This document shows positions 1 to 5,697 of a stretch of 7,981 bases of DNA, one piece after another (the first letter of the stretch is position 1; each line of letters opens with the position of its first letter). The stretch is from CBDCWA01 sp046048295 (GTDB lineage: Bacteria > Pseudomonadota > Alphaproteobacteria > Rhizobiales > Hyphomicrobiaceae), in the NCBI GenBank assembly GCA_046048295.1, contig JBJOGJ010000183.1, forward strand, positions 1 through 7,981, in the 5' to 3' direction. The translations under genes were made by a program, and so were the position numbers. The notes beneath the pieces are model-generated. The model was not told where the DNA came from and did no database searches. It saw nothing but the letters and a program-made list of their open reading frames with translations.

Positions 1-453
1 CGGACCTATTCAACAGCATTCGCCAACGAGCGCATCGATCGCTTCTTCAGCAGCCTGGCAGCGCATGGTGCGCGCCACGCCGAACCCATCCATATTGCCG
101 TGAACTTGGACGGACGACAGATCGCGGCCGCGATCTGCATCGGGACGCGAAAACGCCTCTGCGTCCACATCCTGACATACGACCAGGACTACTCCCGCTT
201 CGCAGTCGGCGTGCATGCCCTGGAGGAAGTGATCCGATACGGTATAGCAAATGGCATGACCTGCCTGGACTTCCTCGCGCCGCAGTCCCCCTTCAAGGCC
301 GACTGGACAGACACGAGCGTCGCAGTCGCGGACTATGCGCTGGCGATCTCTCCACTCGGCCGCGCCTACTTCCATGGCTTCATCGGTGTTGCGAGGCCGT
401 TCGCCCGGGTTCTCGCAACCTGGTGGTCGAAACGCAACCGCCGGAAAAACTGA
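1..453 (+). CDS. GNAT-fold acetyltransferase, CelD/BcsL family (3' part only)
   Basis: The reading frame is open from the first base of the window to a TGA at 451-453, so this is the C-terminal ~150 residues of a longer protein whose start lies to the left. The visible part fits the acetyl-CoA-dependent acyltransferase family often labelled 'involved in cellulose biosynthesis' (CelD/BcsL, Acetyltransf_6). It has a helix of the RIDRFFSSLA type, a strand with a substrate-side Gly-Arg turn (NLDGRQIAAAICIG), a long helix (VHALEEVIRYGIANG) and the hallmark segment DFLAPQSPFKADW, resembling the family's 'fDf..g...yK..w' motif. It ends in a basic tail. Substrate is unknown; relatives act on polysaccharide or peptidoglycan-linked amines, but most are uncharacterised. 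It converges on the reductase gene with only 7 nt between the two stop codons. The family assignment is fairly secure, the function is not. Confidence 0.8.
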   Translation, partial: RTYSTAFANERIDRFFSSLAAHGARHAEPIHIAVNLDGRQIAAAICIGTRKRLCVHILTYDQDYSRFAVGVHALEEVIRYGIANGMTCLDFLAPQSPFKADWTDTSVAVADYALAISPLGRAYFHGFIGVARPFARVLATWWSKRNRRKN

Positions 454-460
454 ACATTCC

Positions 461-1504
461 TCAGCGCACGCCGAGCTTCTTCTGCAGGCTCGAGGATGAC
501 GTCGTGTACTGGAAAAGCAGCCTCTTGTCCGGATAGATGTAGCGGTGCGCCTGCTGCGCCATCAGCGCGGCCTCGTGGAATCCCGACAGGATCAACTTGA
601 GCTTTCCGGGATAGGTGTTGATGTCGCCGATCGCAAACACCCTGCTCTCACTCGTCTCGAACTTCTCCGTATCGACCTGAATGAGGTTCTCGGCAAGATT
701 GATGCCCCAGTCCGCAACCGGACCGAGTTTCATTGTAAGTCCGAAGAACGGCATCATCACGTTGCAGTCGAGATGACGCTCTGCCTCCTTCGTCTTTACC
801 GTGACGCCGGTCAGCATCCCGTCCTCGCCGACCAGCGACGTTACCTGGCCGATGATGAGATCCATCTTCCCGGCTTCCACCAGACGCCGCATCTGTTCGA
901 CCGAGTGGGGCGCACCGCGAAATTCGTCGCGGCGGTGAAGAAGCGTCAGACGCCGGGCTAGCGGTTGCAAGTTGAGCGTCCAGTCAAGCGCTGAATCGCC
1001 GCCGCCGACGATAAGGACATCCTTGCCCCGCAAATCCTCCATCCGCCTGACCGAATAGAAAACCGACTTGCCCTCGTAGGCCTCGATACCGGAGAGCGGC
1101 GGCCGCTTCGGCGTGAACGAGCCGCCCCCAGCGGCAATTACGACGACTTTGGCGAGAAAACTGGTGCCGAGATCCGTGACCACTAGAAACCGTCCGTCGG
1201 ACTGTCGTTCCAGGGCATCGACACGTTGCGAGAAATGAAACGTCGGCTCGAATGGGGCGATCTGCTGCATGAGCCGGTCGGTGAGTTCCTGGCCGGTGAC
1301 GACGGGCAGGCCCGGGATATCGTAGATCGGCTTTTCCGGGTAAAGCTCGGCGCATTGACCGCCCGGGCGGTCGAGGATATCGATCACGTGTGCGCGAATG
1401 TCGAGGAGACCGAGTTCGAATACTGCAAAGAGCCCGACCGGCCCGGCCCCGATTATGACGGCATCGCTCTCGATGGGCCCTGCTTCGCCTTCAACCGCAG
1501 CCAC
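461..1504 (-). CDS. Ferredoxin--NADP+ reductase, thioredoxin-reductase-like type
   Basis: This flavoprotein transfers electrons between NADPH and ferredoxin (EC 1.18.1.2) in the cytoplasm. The 347-residue product has an FAD-binding GxGPxG at residues 19-24, an NADP-binding GGGDSA at 167-172 followed by HRRDEFR at 190-196, a second FAD motif AIGDI at 291-295, and a C-terminal tail FQYTTSSSSLQKKLG that caps the flavin in this family. The GGQC at 48-51 has one cysteine and there is no CxxC redox pair, which separates it from true thioredoxin reductases. Length and sequence match the Rhodopseudomonas palustris FNR type (about 340 residues). I chose GTG at 1504 because GGAAGGAG lies 8 nt upstream and homologues begin shortly before the first FAD motif. 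A TTG at 1561 in the same frame has no good ribosome binding site and would add 19 atypical residues. It lies 63 nt after the ferredoxin gene and is probably cotranscribed with it. Confidence 0.95.
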   Translation of the reverse strand: MAAVEGEAGPIESDAVIIGAGPVGLFAVFELGLLDIRAHVIDILDRPGGQCAELYPEKPIYDIPGLPVVTGQELTDRLMQQIAPFEPTFHFSQRVDALERQSDGRFLVVTDLGTSFLAKVVVIAAGGGSFTPKRPPLSGIEAYEGKSVFYSVRRMEDLRGKDVLIVGGGDSALDWTLNLQPLARRLTLLHRRDEFRGAPHSVEQMRRLVEAGKMDLIIGQVTSLVGEDGMLTGVTVKTKEAERHLDCNVMMPFFGLTMKLGPVADWGINLAENLIQVDTEKFETSESRVFAIGDINTYPGKLKLILSGFHEAALMAQQAHRYIYPDKRLLFQYTTSSSSLQKKLGVR

Positions 1505-1512
1505 GTCCAATA

Positions 1513-1520
1513 CTCCTTCC
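1513..1520 (-). promoter_or_regulatory. Ribosome binding site fixing the reductase start
   Basis: On the minus strand GGAAGGAG is followed by 8 nt and a GTG codon at 1504-1502. This is the best Shine-Dalgarno match near the gene and decides the GTG start over the upstream TTG at 1561 and the TTG at 1510, which lies only 2 nt from the motif. Confidence 0.7.
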
Positions 1521-1567
1521 GGCAGGCGCCGCTGAACCGCCCGCCACACGCAACCCGCCAACTGACT

Positions 1568-1894
1568 CTAGAACTGCTTTTCCGGTATCCGGACGACCAA
1601 CCCGTCGAGTTCAGGTGTCACCTTGATCTGGCAGGAAAGCCGGCTTTCCTCCCTGACGTCGAAGGCGAAATCCAGCATATCCTCTTCCATCTCGGAAGGT
1701 TCGCCGGTCGCCTCCCGCCATGCGTCGTCGACATAGACATGGCACGTGGCACATGAGCACGCCCCGCCGCACTCCGCCTCGATGCCCGGGACATCGTTTC
1801 TGCGTGCCGCCTCCATCACTGTCCCGCCCGGCTCGGCCTCGACGACCTGAGTGCCACCATCGGCCAGGATGAAAGTGATCTTCGCCATCGCCAT
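1568..1894 (-). CDS. [2Fe-2S] ferredoxin, adrenodoxin/putidaredoxin type
   Basis: Small soluble electron carrier of 108 residues with one plant/vertebrate-type [2Fe-2S] cluster. Ligands are C42, C48, C51 and C88, giving the spacing C-x5-C-x2-C-x36-C. C46 is an additional cysteine within the loop. The segment after the cluster (EEDMLDFAFDVREESRLSCQI) is characteristic of adrenodoxin-like bacterial ferredoxins such as ferredoxin VI of Rhodobacter capsulatus and the P450 partner ferredoxins of Rhodopseudomonas. Known roles of the family are Fe-S cluster assembly and electron delivery to cytochromes P450 or Rieske oxygenases; no such client is in the window. The ATG at 1894 is used here. A second ATG two codons in (1888), giving MAKITF, matches the usual start of homologues and is equally possible, since upstream there are only partial GAGAAG/GAGAG matches. 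The adjacent reductase, 63 nt downstream, is the obvious redox partner. Confidence 0.95.
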   Translation of the reverse strand: MAMAKITFILADGGTQVVEAEPGGTVMEAARRNDVPGIEAECGGACSCATCHVYVDDAWREATGEPSEMEEDMLDFAFDVREESRLSCQIKVTPELDGLVVRIPEKQF

Positions 1895-1977
1895 GCTCTC
1901 GCTTCTCGCGCCGGTAGCTCAGGCCGCTGCCACGCAGCCCCCGCAAAGTGGCGCATCATGTGTTCCTTGTCGCTACC

Positions 1978-2006
1978 TGATAGCCACAAATCCCGAGTGC
2001 GCACAA
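1978..2006 (-). promoter_or_regulatory. Possible promoter for the ferredoxin-reductase pair
   Basis: In the 139-nt gap between the HPt stop and the ferredoxin start, the minus strand carries TTGTGC (2006-2001), a 17-nt spacer and CTATCA (1983-1978). This resembles a weak sigma70-type promoter and would leave a leader of about 80 nt. The gap length favours a separate promoter, but the box match is only moderate. Confidence 0.25.
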
Positions 2007-2033
2007 GCGAACATGCCCAACCGCCGCACCACG

Positions 2034-2393
2034 TCAAATGGTGCCGATGAATACCACGGCATCGTCGAAAGCCCGCGCGACACTAGCGAGTGCCCGGGCA
2101 CGCACCGCCTGAACCCGCCAGTTCACGAGGCGTTCCGCCTCCTGGGCCCGTTCCGCAAGCTCCCACGCCCCGACTGCCCGGGCCGTTCCCTTCAACGTGT
2201 GGGCTGCCCGCTGCCAGTCCGCGTCACTCTCGGCGCGCGCGAGCTGCTCGATGGTATGCGGAGTTTCCGAGGCGAAAAGTTGTAGCACCTCCTCCTCAAT
2301 GTCCCGATTCCCGAGCGTATAGCGGCGGAGATGGGCGAGATCGATCGCCGGCCGCTCTTCGCTAACGTGTTCGGCAACGCCAACCGCCTGCAC
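2034..2393 (-). CDS. Orphan HPt (histidine phosphotransfer) domain protein
   Basis: Single-domain protein of 119 residues. Residues 60-89 carry the HPt signature, with the phospho-accepting histidine at H65 in AAHTLKG followed by a Gly-Ala helix turn (RAVGAWELA). HPt proteins relay phosphate between receiver domains in multistep phosphorelays. The part before the signature (IDLAHLRRYTLGNRDIEEEVLQLF) is typical of small alphaproteobacterial HPt proteins. No receiver or kinase domain is fused to it or present nearby, so its partners are unknown. I start it at GTG 2393: GGGAGG lies 6 nt upstream, and the N-terminal extension from a TTG at 2480 would be Trp-rich and unlike the family. It is transcribed away from the GPR-like gene across a shared intergenic region. 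It lies 139 nt before the ferredoxin gene on the same strand, and its tail (VVFIGTI) is short and hydrophobic. Confidence 0.88.
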   Translation of the reverse strand: MQAVGVAEHVSEERPAIDLAHLRRYTLGNRDIEEEVLQLFASETPHTIEQLARAESDADWQRAAHTLKGTARAVGAWELAERAQEAERLVNWRVQAVRARALASVARAFDDAVVFIGTI

Positions 2394-2399
2394 TGTCCG

Positions 2400-2405
2400 C
2401 CTCCC
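2400..2405 (-). promoter_or_regulatory. Ribosome binding site fixing the HPt start
   Basis: Minus-strand GGGAGG followed by CGGACA and a GTG at 2393-2391. Its strength and 6-nt spacing support the GTG start and argue against the upstream TTG at 2480. Confidence 0.65.
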
Positions 2406-2408
2406 GCT

Positions 2409-2438
2409 GTTGCCGGATTGCCTCCATAGGTTGCCGGA
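2409..2438. repeat. Direct repeat GTTGCCGGA upstream of hpt
   Basis: GTTGCCGGA occurs at 2409-2417 and again at 2430-2438, 21 nt apart start to start, or two helical turns. On the hpt strand it lies 16-45 nt before the start codon. The geometry would suit a regulator bound twice on one face of the helix, but no known operator is recognised. Confidence 0.45.
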
Positions 2439-2516
2439 ATCCTGCCATAGCAATTGCAACGCAGAGTAAATCCACAGCAATCAAGTGGAAATATTCAATT
2501 TACGGTCGAGCAACAC

Positions 2517-2544
2517 TTGATACCAGGAATCCACCGTTTACACT
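2517..2544 (+). promoter_or_regulatory. Putative promoter of the GPR-like gene with GANTC in the spacer
   Basis: TTGATA (2517-2522) matches the -35 consensus at 5 of 6 positions. After a 16-nt spacer, TACACT (2539-2544) matches the -10 consensus at 4 of 6. The spacer contains GAATC at 2527-2531, a CcrM adenine-methylation site. In Caulobacter and relatives the cell-cycle regulator GcrA acts at sigma70 promoters carrying methylated GANTC near the core elements. The box assignment is by eye; the start site would be about 2551, leaving a leader of roughly 195 nt. Confidence 0.4.
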
Positions 2545-2546
2545 TG

Positions 2547-2565
2547 GGCAAACCTTCGTTTTGCC
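2547..2565. repeat. Inverted repeat at the presumed transcription start
   Basis: GGCAAA (2547-2552), 7 nt, TTTGCC (2560-2565): a perfect 6-bp palindrome immediately downstream of the -10 box of the predicted promoter. The position is where a repressor operator would sit, but six base pairs can occur by chance and no known operator is recognised. Confidence 0.3.
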
Positions 2566-2745
2566 TCAAACACTTCCTATCCGGCGATGTTGGGAGTCCT
2601 CTCTGCAAGCGCCCTCCAAATGGCGGATGGCCGTGTCGCTGCAGTAAGGTCTTCTGCACCAGGGGGCGGCGCAAGAGTGCATCACCCTTGGAACTGCTGA
2701 AAGTAGCGCCCTGCAAGGCGGCCGGATGGTGACTTGGACAACTCG

Positions 2746-5667
2746 ATGTCGAAAAACCAATCGTTGAGTGGCCGACTTGCTGAAGCGCAGGAAGGGCAGG
2801 AAACCGTCGGGAAAACCGACGGCAAAGTCACGCCCGAGGCGCCGCTTCCCGCATTGCCACCAGTATCTTCGCCGGCAGTGTCGAAGGACACAGGGCAGGC
2901 AAAACCGCCGCCACCGCTTCCGGCTGCCAACGGCCCGGCAGACGAAAGCAAGAAGATCGCTCCCACGCCCGCCGACGTTGCTGCACCCGAAACCAAATCA
3001 AGTAGCGACAAGGAAGCGCCGCTGCCGCAATTCCAGTCCGCGACGCAAGAGCCAGGACCGGATGCGTCAATCGGCGTGCCACCACCCCAGCGCCCCGGGA
3101 AAAGGACGGAAGAATCCCAGTCAGCCGACCGTCGTGCCGCCCGTCGCCGGCCCGCCGGTCCATCACGCGAGCGCGTTGCCGCCAACGACGACGTACCCTC
3201 GATCGGCGGCCTGATTTATGCGCTCAACCAACGCCCATCCAACCGCCCCTTCATCATCGCCAGTGCCGCATCGGGGCTCTGGGGCGCCATCGTCCTCGGT
3301 TTTGCACTCACCTATTTCGGCCACGAGATCGCGCGGATTGGCTCTCTCGCCGGTGTGATCCAGCGCCCGGAGATGCTGACGGTTGTTGCAACGCTCATAG
3401 GTCCCATCCTTCTCATCTGGTTCATGGCTTTCCTGGTCTGGCGGACGGAGGAACTAAGACTGAGATCGACGGCTATGACGGAAGTTGCGATCCGCCTGGC
3501 CGAGCCTGACCGCATGGCGGAACAGCAGGTCGCCTCGCTTGGGCAGGCAGTCCGCCGCCAGGTCGCATTCATGAACGAGGCGGTCGAGCGGGCCCTCGGC
3601 CGCGCCGGCGAGCTTGAAGCCCTCGTGCACAAGGAAGTCTCCGAACTCGAACGATCGTACGGCGAAAACGAGCGCAAGATTCGCGGGCTGATCGGGGAAC
3701 TGGCCGGCGAACGGGACGCGCTCCTGACGACCAGCGGCTCCGTGACCGATACGCTGCAACGGCTCGGTGGACAGGTGCCCGAACTCATCGAGCGGCTCTC
3801 CCACCAGCAGATCGTACTGAGCGAGATCATCGATGGAGCCAGTAGCAACCTGACCGCGCTCGGAACCGCGATCGCCGCCCAGACCGGCAATCTCGAGCAC
3901 GCCCTCGGCTCGCGCACCCAAGAACTGCAGGTGGTGTTCGAGGAATACACCACCGCGTTGGGCTCGGCCCTCGACGACCGCACAGACCGCGTGCGAACGA
4001 TGATAGAAGACCAGCGTACAACGATGGATGGCACGCTGACCGAACGCACCGAGCAGATACAGAGCGTGTTCGAAGAGTATACGCGCGCCCTCGACGCGAG
4101 CCTTGCGAACCGGGCAGAGTCCCTCGACCTGCAGCTGATCGAGCGTACCCGCGCCCTCGACGACGCCTTCACCAATCGCCTCCTGAGCTTCGAAGAATCG
4201 ATCCAGCGCTCGACGGCCGCCATAGACGACGCAGTGACCGAAAAGGCCATTGCGCTCAACACGGCGATGGAACATCACGCCAAGCAGCTCGGCCATATCC
4301 TGAGCAGCCAGGCCAATGAGCTCGATGAAAACCTCATGCAGGGAATCCAGGCGGTGCGCCGCACCAGCGAGAGCATCACCCGTCAGTCGCTGCAGGCAAT
4401 CGAGGGACTGTCCAAGCAGTCCGAACTCCTGAAGAACATTTCCGAGAACCTGCTCTCCCAGATTCATGGTGTCACGGCCCGCTTCGAGAATCAGGGGCAG
4501 AATATCCTTCGCGCCGCCAATGCGCTGGAAAGCGCCAACTACAAGATCGACAACACGCTGCAGAACCGCAATGCCGAACTCGAACGGACGCTCGAGTCGA
4601 TGGCGTCTCGCGCCACCATGATCGGTTCGGAGTTCCAGGATTATTCGTCTCAGCTCCAAGGCTCGATGTCAGAGGCCGAACAGCGGGCCCGGATGCTCAC
4701 CGCCGAACTGTCCAGCAGTGCCCAGCAGCAGTCCCGGGCCGTCCTCGACGAGATCCAGCGCCTGAAGCAGGCTGCAGCCGAAGATACCAACCGCGCGCTC
4801 GAAGACTTGCGAACGAAATTCTCGAGCGTCTCCGAAGAGATGTCCAGCAACCTGACATCGATGACGAACCAGGTTTCCCAGGCCTCCATGGAAGCCCGCC
4901 GGACCACGGCTAAAGCAGCATCCGACCTGGAACAGGAGCAGCAGCGCCTGCGCGACCAGATCGCCCGACTGCCGGACACAGCACGCGATGGCAGCGAGGC
5001 CATGCGCCAGACGCTGAGGGATCAGCTACGGGCCCTCGAGCAACTTTCGCAGCTCTCCGCACAGCAGTCCCGCCAGCACGACGTCTCCCGCCCTGCACCG
5101 CGTGCCGGCAACGCCTTGCCCGCACCGCCAGGGGCACCGCGCCCAGCGCCCCCGAACAAGGAACTCGCGTCCTTATCGTCGACATTCAACCGCGAGCAGC
5201 GCGCCCGTTCGTTCCCACACAACCCACCTCCCGGAGCCGTTCCCAACCAGCAGCAAGGCACCGGCGGCGACGGATGGTCACTCGGCGACCTGTTGAAGCG
5301 CGCCTCGCTGGACGAGGAGAACGGCACCCAGATGGCCGGCCCGATCGACATTCGCCGCCTCGCCGGCGCCATCGATCCGAGCACCGCATCGGCAATCTGG
5401 AGCAGGCTCGGCGCCGGTCAGTCCGGCATCATGGTCCGAAGCATCTATTCCCCTGAAGGCAGGCTCACCTACGACGACGCCTACAATCGCTATCGCCAGG
5501 ATCCCGCCTACCAGTATTCGGTCAACACCTACATCGCCGACTTCGAGCGGCTGCTGGAGGACGCGGAGGCGCAAGACCCCTCGGGCAGAACGGGGCAGGA
5601 CTATCTCCTGTCGGATGTCGGCCGCGCCTATCTCGTCCTCGCCCACGCCACGGGCCGCATCGGCTGA
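2746..5667 (+). CDS. Growth pole ring (GPR/RgsE)-like membrane coiled-coil protein, short form
   Basis: Probable inner-membrane scaffold of polar cell-envelope growth; 973 residues. Order: hydrophilic Pro/Ala/Lys-rich segment 1-145; motif ANDD.PSIGGLIYAL.QRPS at 146-165; membrane helices at about 169-191 and 210-232 with a short loop; long helical region about 233-780, including seven 22-residue repeats at 382-535; Pro-rich linker about 783-806; C-terminal domain about 844-973, containing IDIRRLAGAID and YIADFERLLED and ending in LAHATGRIG. The ANDD-PSIGGLIYAL block next to paired helices, the apolipoprotein-like helix repeats and the C-terminal domain are, from memory, features of GPR of Agrobacterium tumefaciens and its Sinorhizobium homologue RgsE, which form a ring at the growth pole and are needed for unipolar growth. 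Those proteins are about 2100 residues, so this one is a shortened or minimal version. Topology is probably both ends cytoplasmic. ATG 2746 is preferred over an in-frame TTG at 2734; neither has a strong ribosome binding site. The epimerase gene follows after 30 nt. Often annotated 'kinesin-like', which is misleading: no motor domain or P-loop is seen. Confidence 0.8.
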   Translation: MSKNQSLSGRLAEAQEGQETVGKTDGKVTPEAPLPALPPVSSPAVSKDTGQAKPPPPLPAANGPADESKKIAPTPADVAAPETKSSSDKEAPLPQFQSATQEPGPDASIGVPPPQRPGKRTEESQSADRRAARRRPAGPSRERVAANDDVPSIGGLIYALNQRPSNRPFIIASAASGLWGAIVLGFALTYFGHEIARIGSLAGVIQRPEMLTVVATLIGPILLIWFMAFLVWRTEELRLRSTAMTEVAIRLAEPDRMAEQQVASLGQAVRRQVAFMNEAVERALGRAGELEALVHKEVSELERSYGENERKIRGLIGELAGERDALLTTSGSVTDTLQRLGGQVPELIERLSHQQIVLSEIIDGASSNLTALGTAIAAQTGNLEHALGSRTQELQVVFEEYTTALGSALDDRTDRVRTMIEDQRTTMDGTLTERTEQIQSVFEEYTRALDASLANRAESLDLQLIERTRALDDAFTNRLLSFEESIQRSTAAIDDAVTEKAIALNTAMEHHAKQLGHILSSQANELDENLMQGIQAVRRTSESITRQSLQAIEGLSKQSELLKNISENLLSQIHGVTARFENQGQNILRAANALESANYKIDNTLQNRNAELERTLESMASRATMIGSEFQDYSSQLQGSMSEAEQRARMLTAELSSSAQQQSRAVLDEIQRLKQAAAEDTNRALEDLRTKFSSVSEEMSSNLTSMTNQVSQASMEARRTTAKAASDLEQEQQRLRDQIARLPDTARDGSEAMRQTLRDQLRALEQLSQLSAQQSRQHDVSRPAPRAGNALPAPPGAPRPAPPNKELASLSSTFNREQRARSFPHNPPPGAVPNQQQGTGGDGWSLGDLLKRASLDEENGTQMAGPIDIRRLAGAIDPSTASAIWSRLGAGQSGIMVRSIYSPEGRLTYDDAYNRYRQDPAYQYSVNTYIADFERLLEDAEAQDPSGRTGQDYLLSDVGRAYLVLAHATGRIG
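3889..4350 (+). repeat. Seven tandem 22-residue (66-nt) helical repeats in the GPR-like protein
   Basis: Read in the GPR-like frame, seven consecutive 66-nt units start at 3889, 3955, 4021, 4087, 4153, 4219 and 4285 (residues 382-535) with no gap. The shared pattern is roughly A-L-D-x-[AST]-[LFV]-x-x-R-[TA]-x-x-[LIV] followed by an acidic/basic helical stretch. Units 1 and 3 share FEEYT at the same register, suggesting a 44-residue superperiod. The DNA copies are diverged, so this is an old protein repeat, not a recent DNA duplication. A 22-residue period is that of apolipoprotein-type amphipathic helices. Flanking helical sequence continues the character, but out of register. Confidence 0.75.
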
Positions 5668-5697
5668 AGCCGCAGTTCGCCAAGAGGCAGCAGGTTG

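Larger units (their letters stand above)
2394..2745. other. Divergent intergenic region between hpt and the GPR-like gene
   Basis: About 350 bp with no supported gene; short open frames across it do not resemble proteins and have no ribosome binding sites. It is visibly more AT-rich than its neighbours between about 2440 and 2580. It contains the direct repeat at 2409-2438, a promoter-like pair at 2517-2544, an inverted repeat at 2547-2565, and three GANTC sites at 2437-2441, 2527-2531 and 2594-2598. The 200 nt from 2545 to the GPR-like start would form a long 5' leader if the 2517 promoter is used. I see no riboswitch-like fold that I can name in that leader. Confidence 0.6.

Noticed and set aside
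1226..1756. A 176-codon plus-strand frame over the ferredoxin and reductase genes
   Set aside because: Shadow of two genes with intact catalytic and cluster-binding motifs; no similarity seen.
1851..2285. A plus-strand frame over the ferredoxin-HPt gap with a hydrophobic start (VIFAIAMLSLLAPVAQAAA) resembling a signal peptide
   Set aside because: The apparent signal peptide is partly the complement of the ferredoxin start, the rest overlaps the HPt gene antisense and is low-complexity, and no mature-domain similarity is visible.
2580..2733. A small gene or riboswitch in the leader of the GPR-like gene
   Set aside because: The open frames lack ribosome binding sites and protein-like composition, and I could not find a set of stems matching a known riboswitch class.
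3312..4262. A 316-codon antisense frame in the same region
   Set aside because: The product is extremely rich in Ser and Arg, as expected of a shadow frame, and overlaps another equally long antisense frame; both cannot be real.
3454..4659. A 401-codon open frame antisense to the GPR-like gene
   Set aside because: It is the codon-phase mirror of a high-GC coding region; the product has no recognisable domain and no ribosome binding site, while the plus-strand frame has membrane helices, repeats and conserved ends.
2746..5667. Reading the large coiled-coil protein as a kinesin or methyl-accepting chemotaxis protein
   Set aside because: There is no P-loop or motor domain and no MCP signalling hairpin; similarity to such names comes from coiled-coil composition, whereas the ends match the GPR family.
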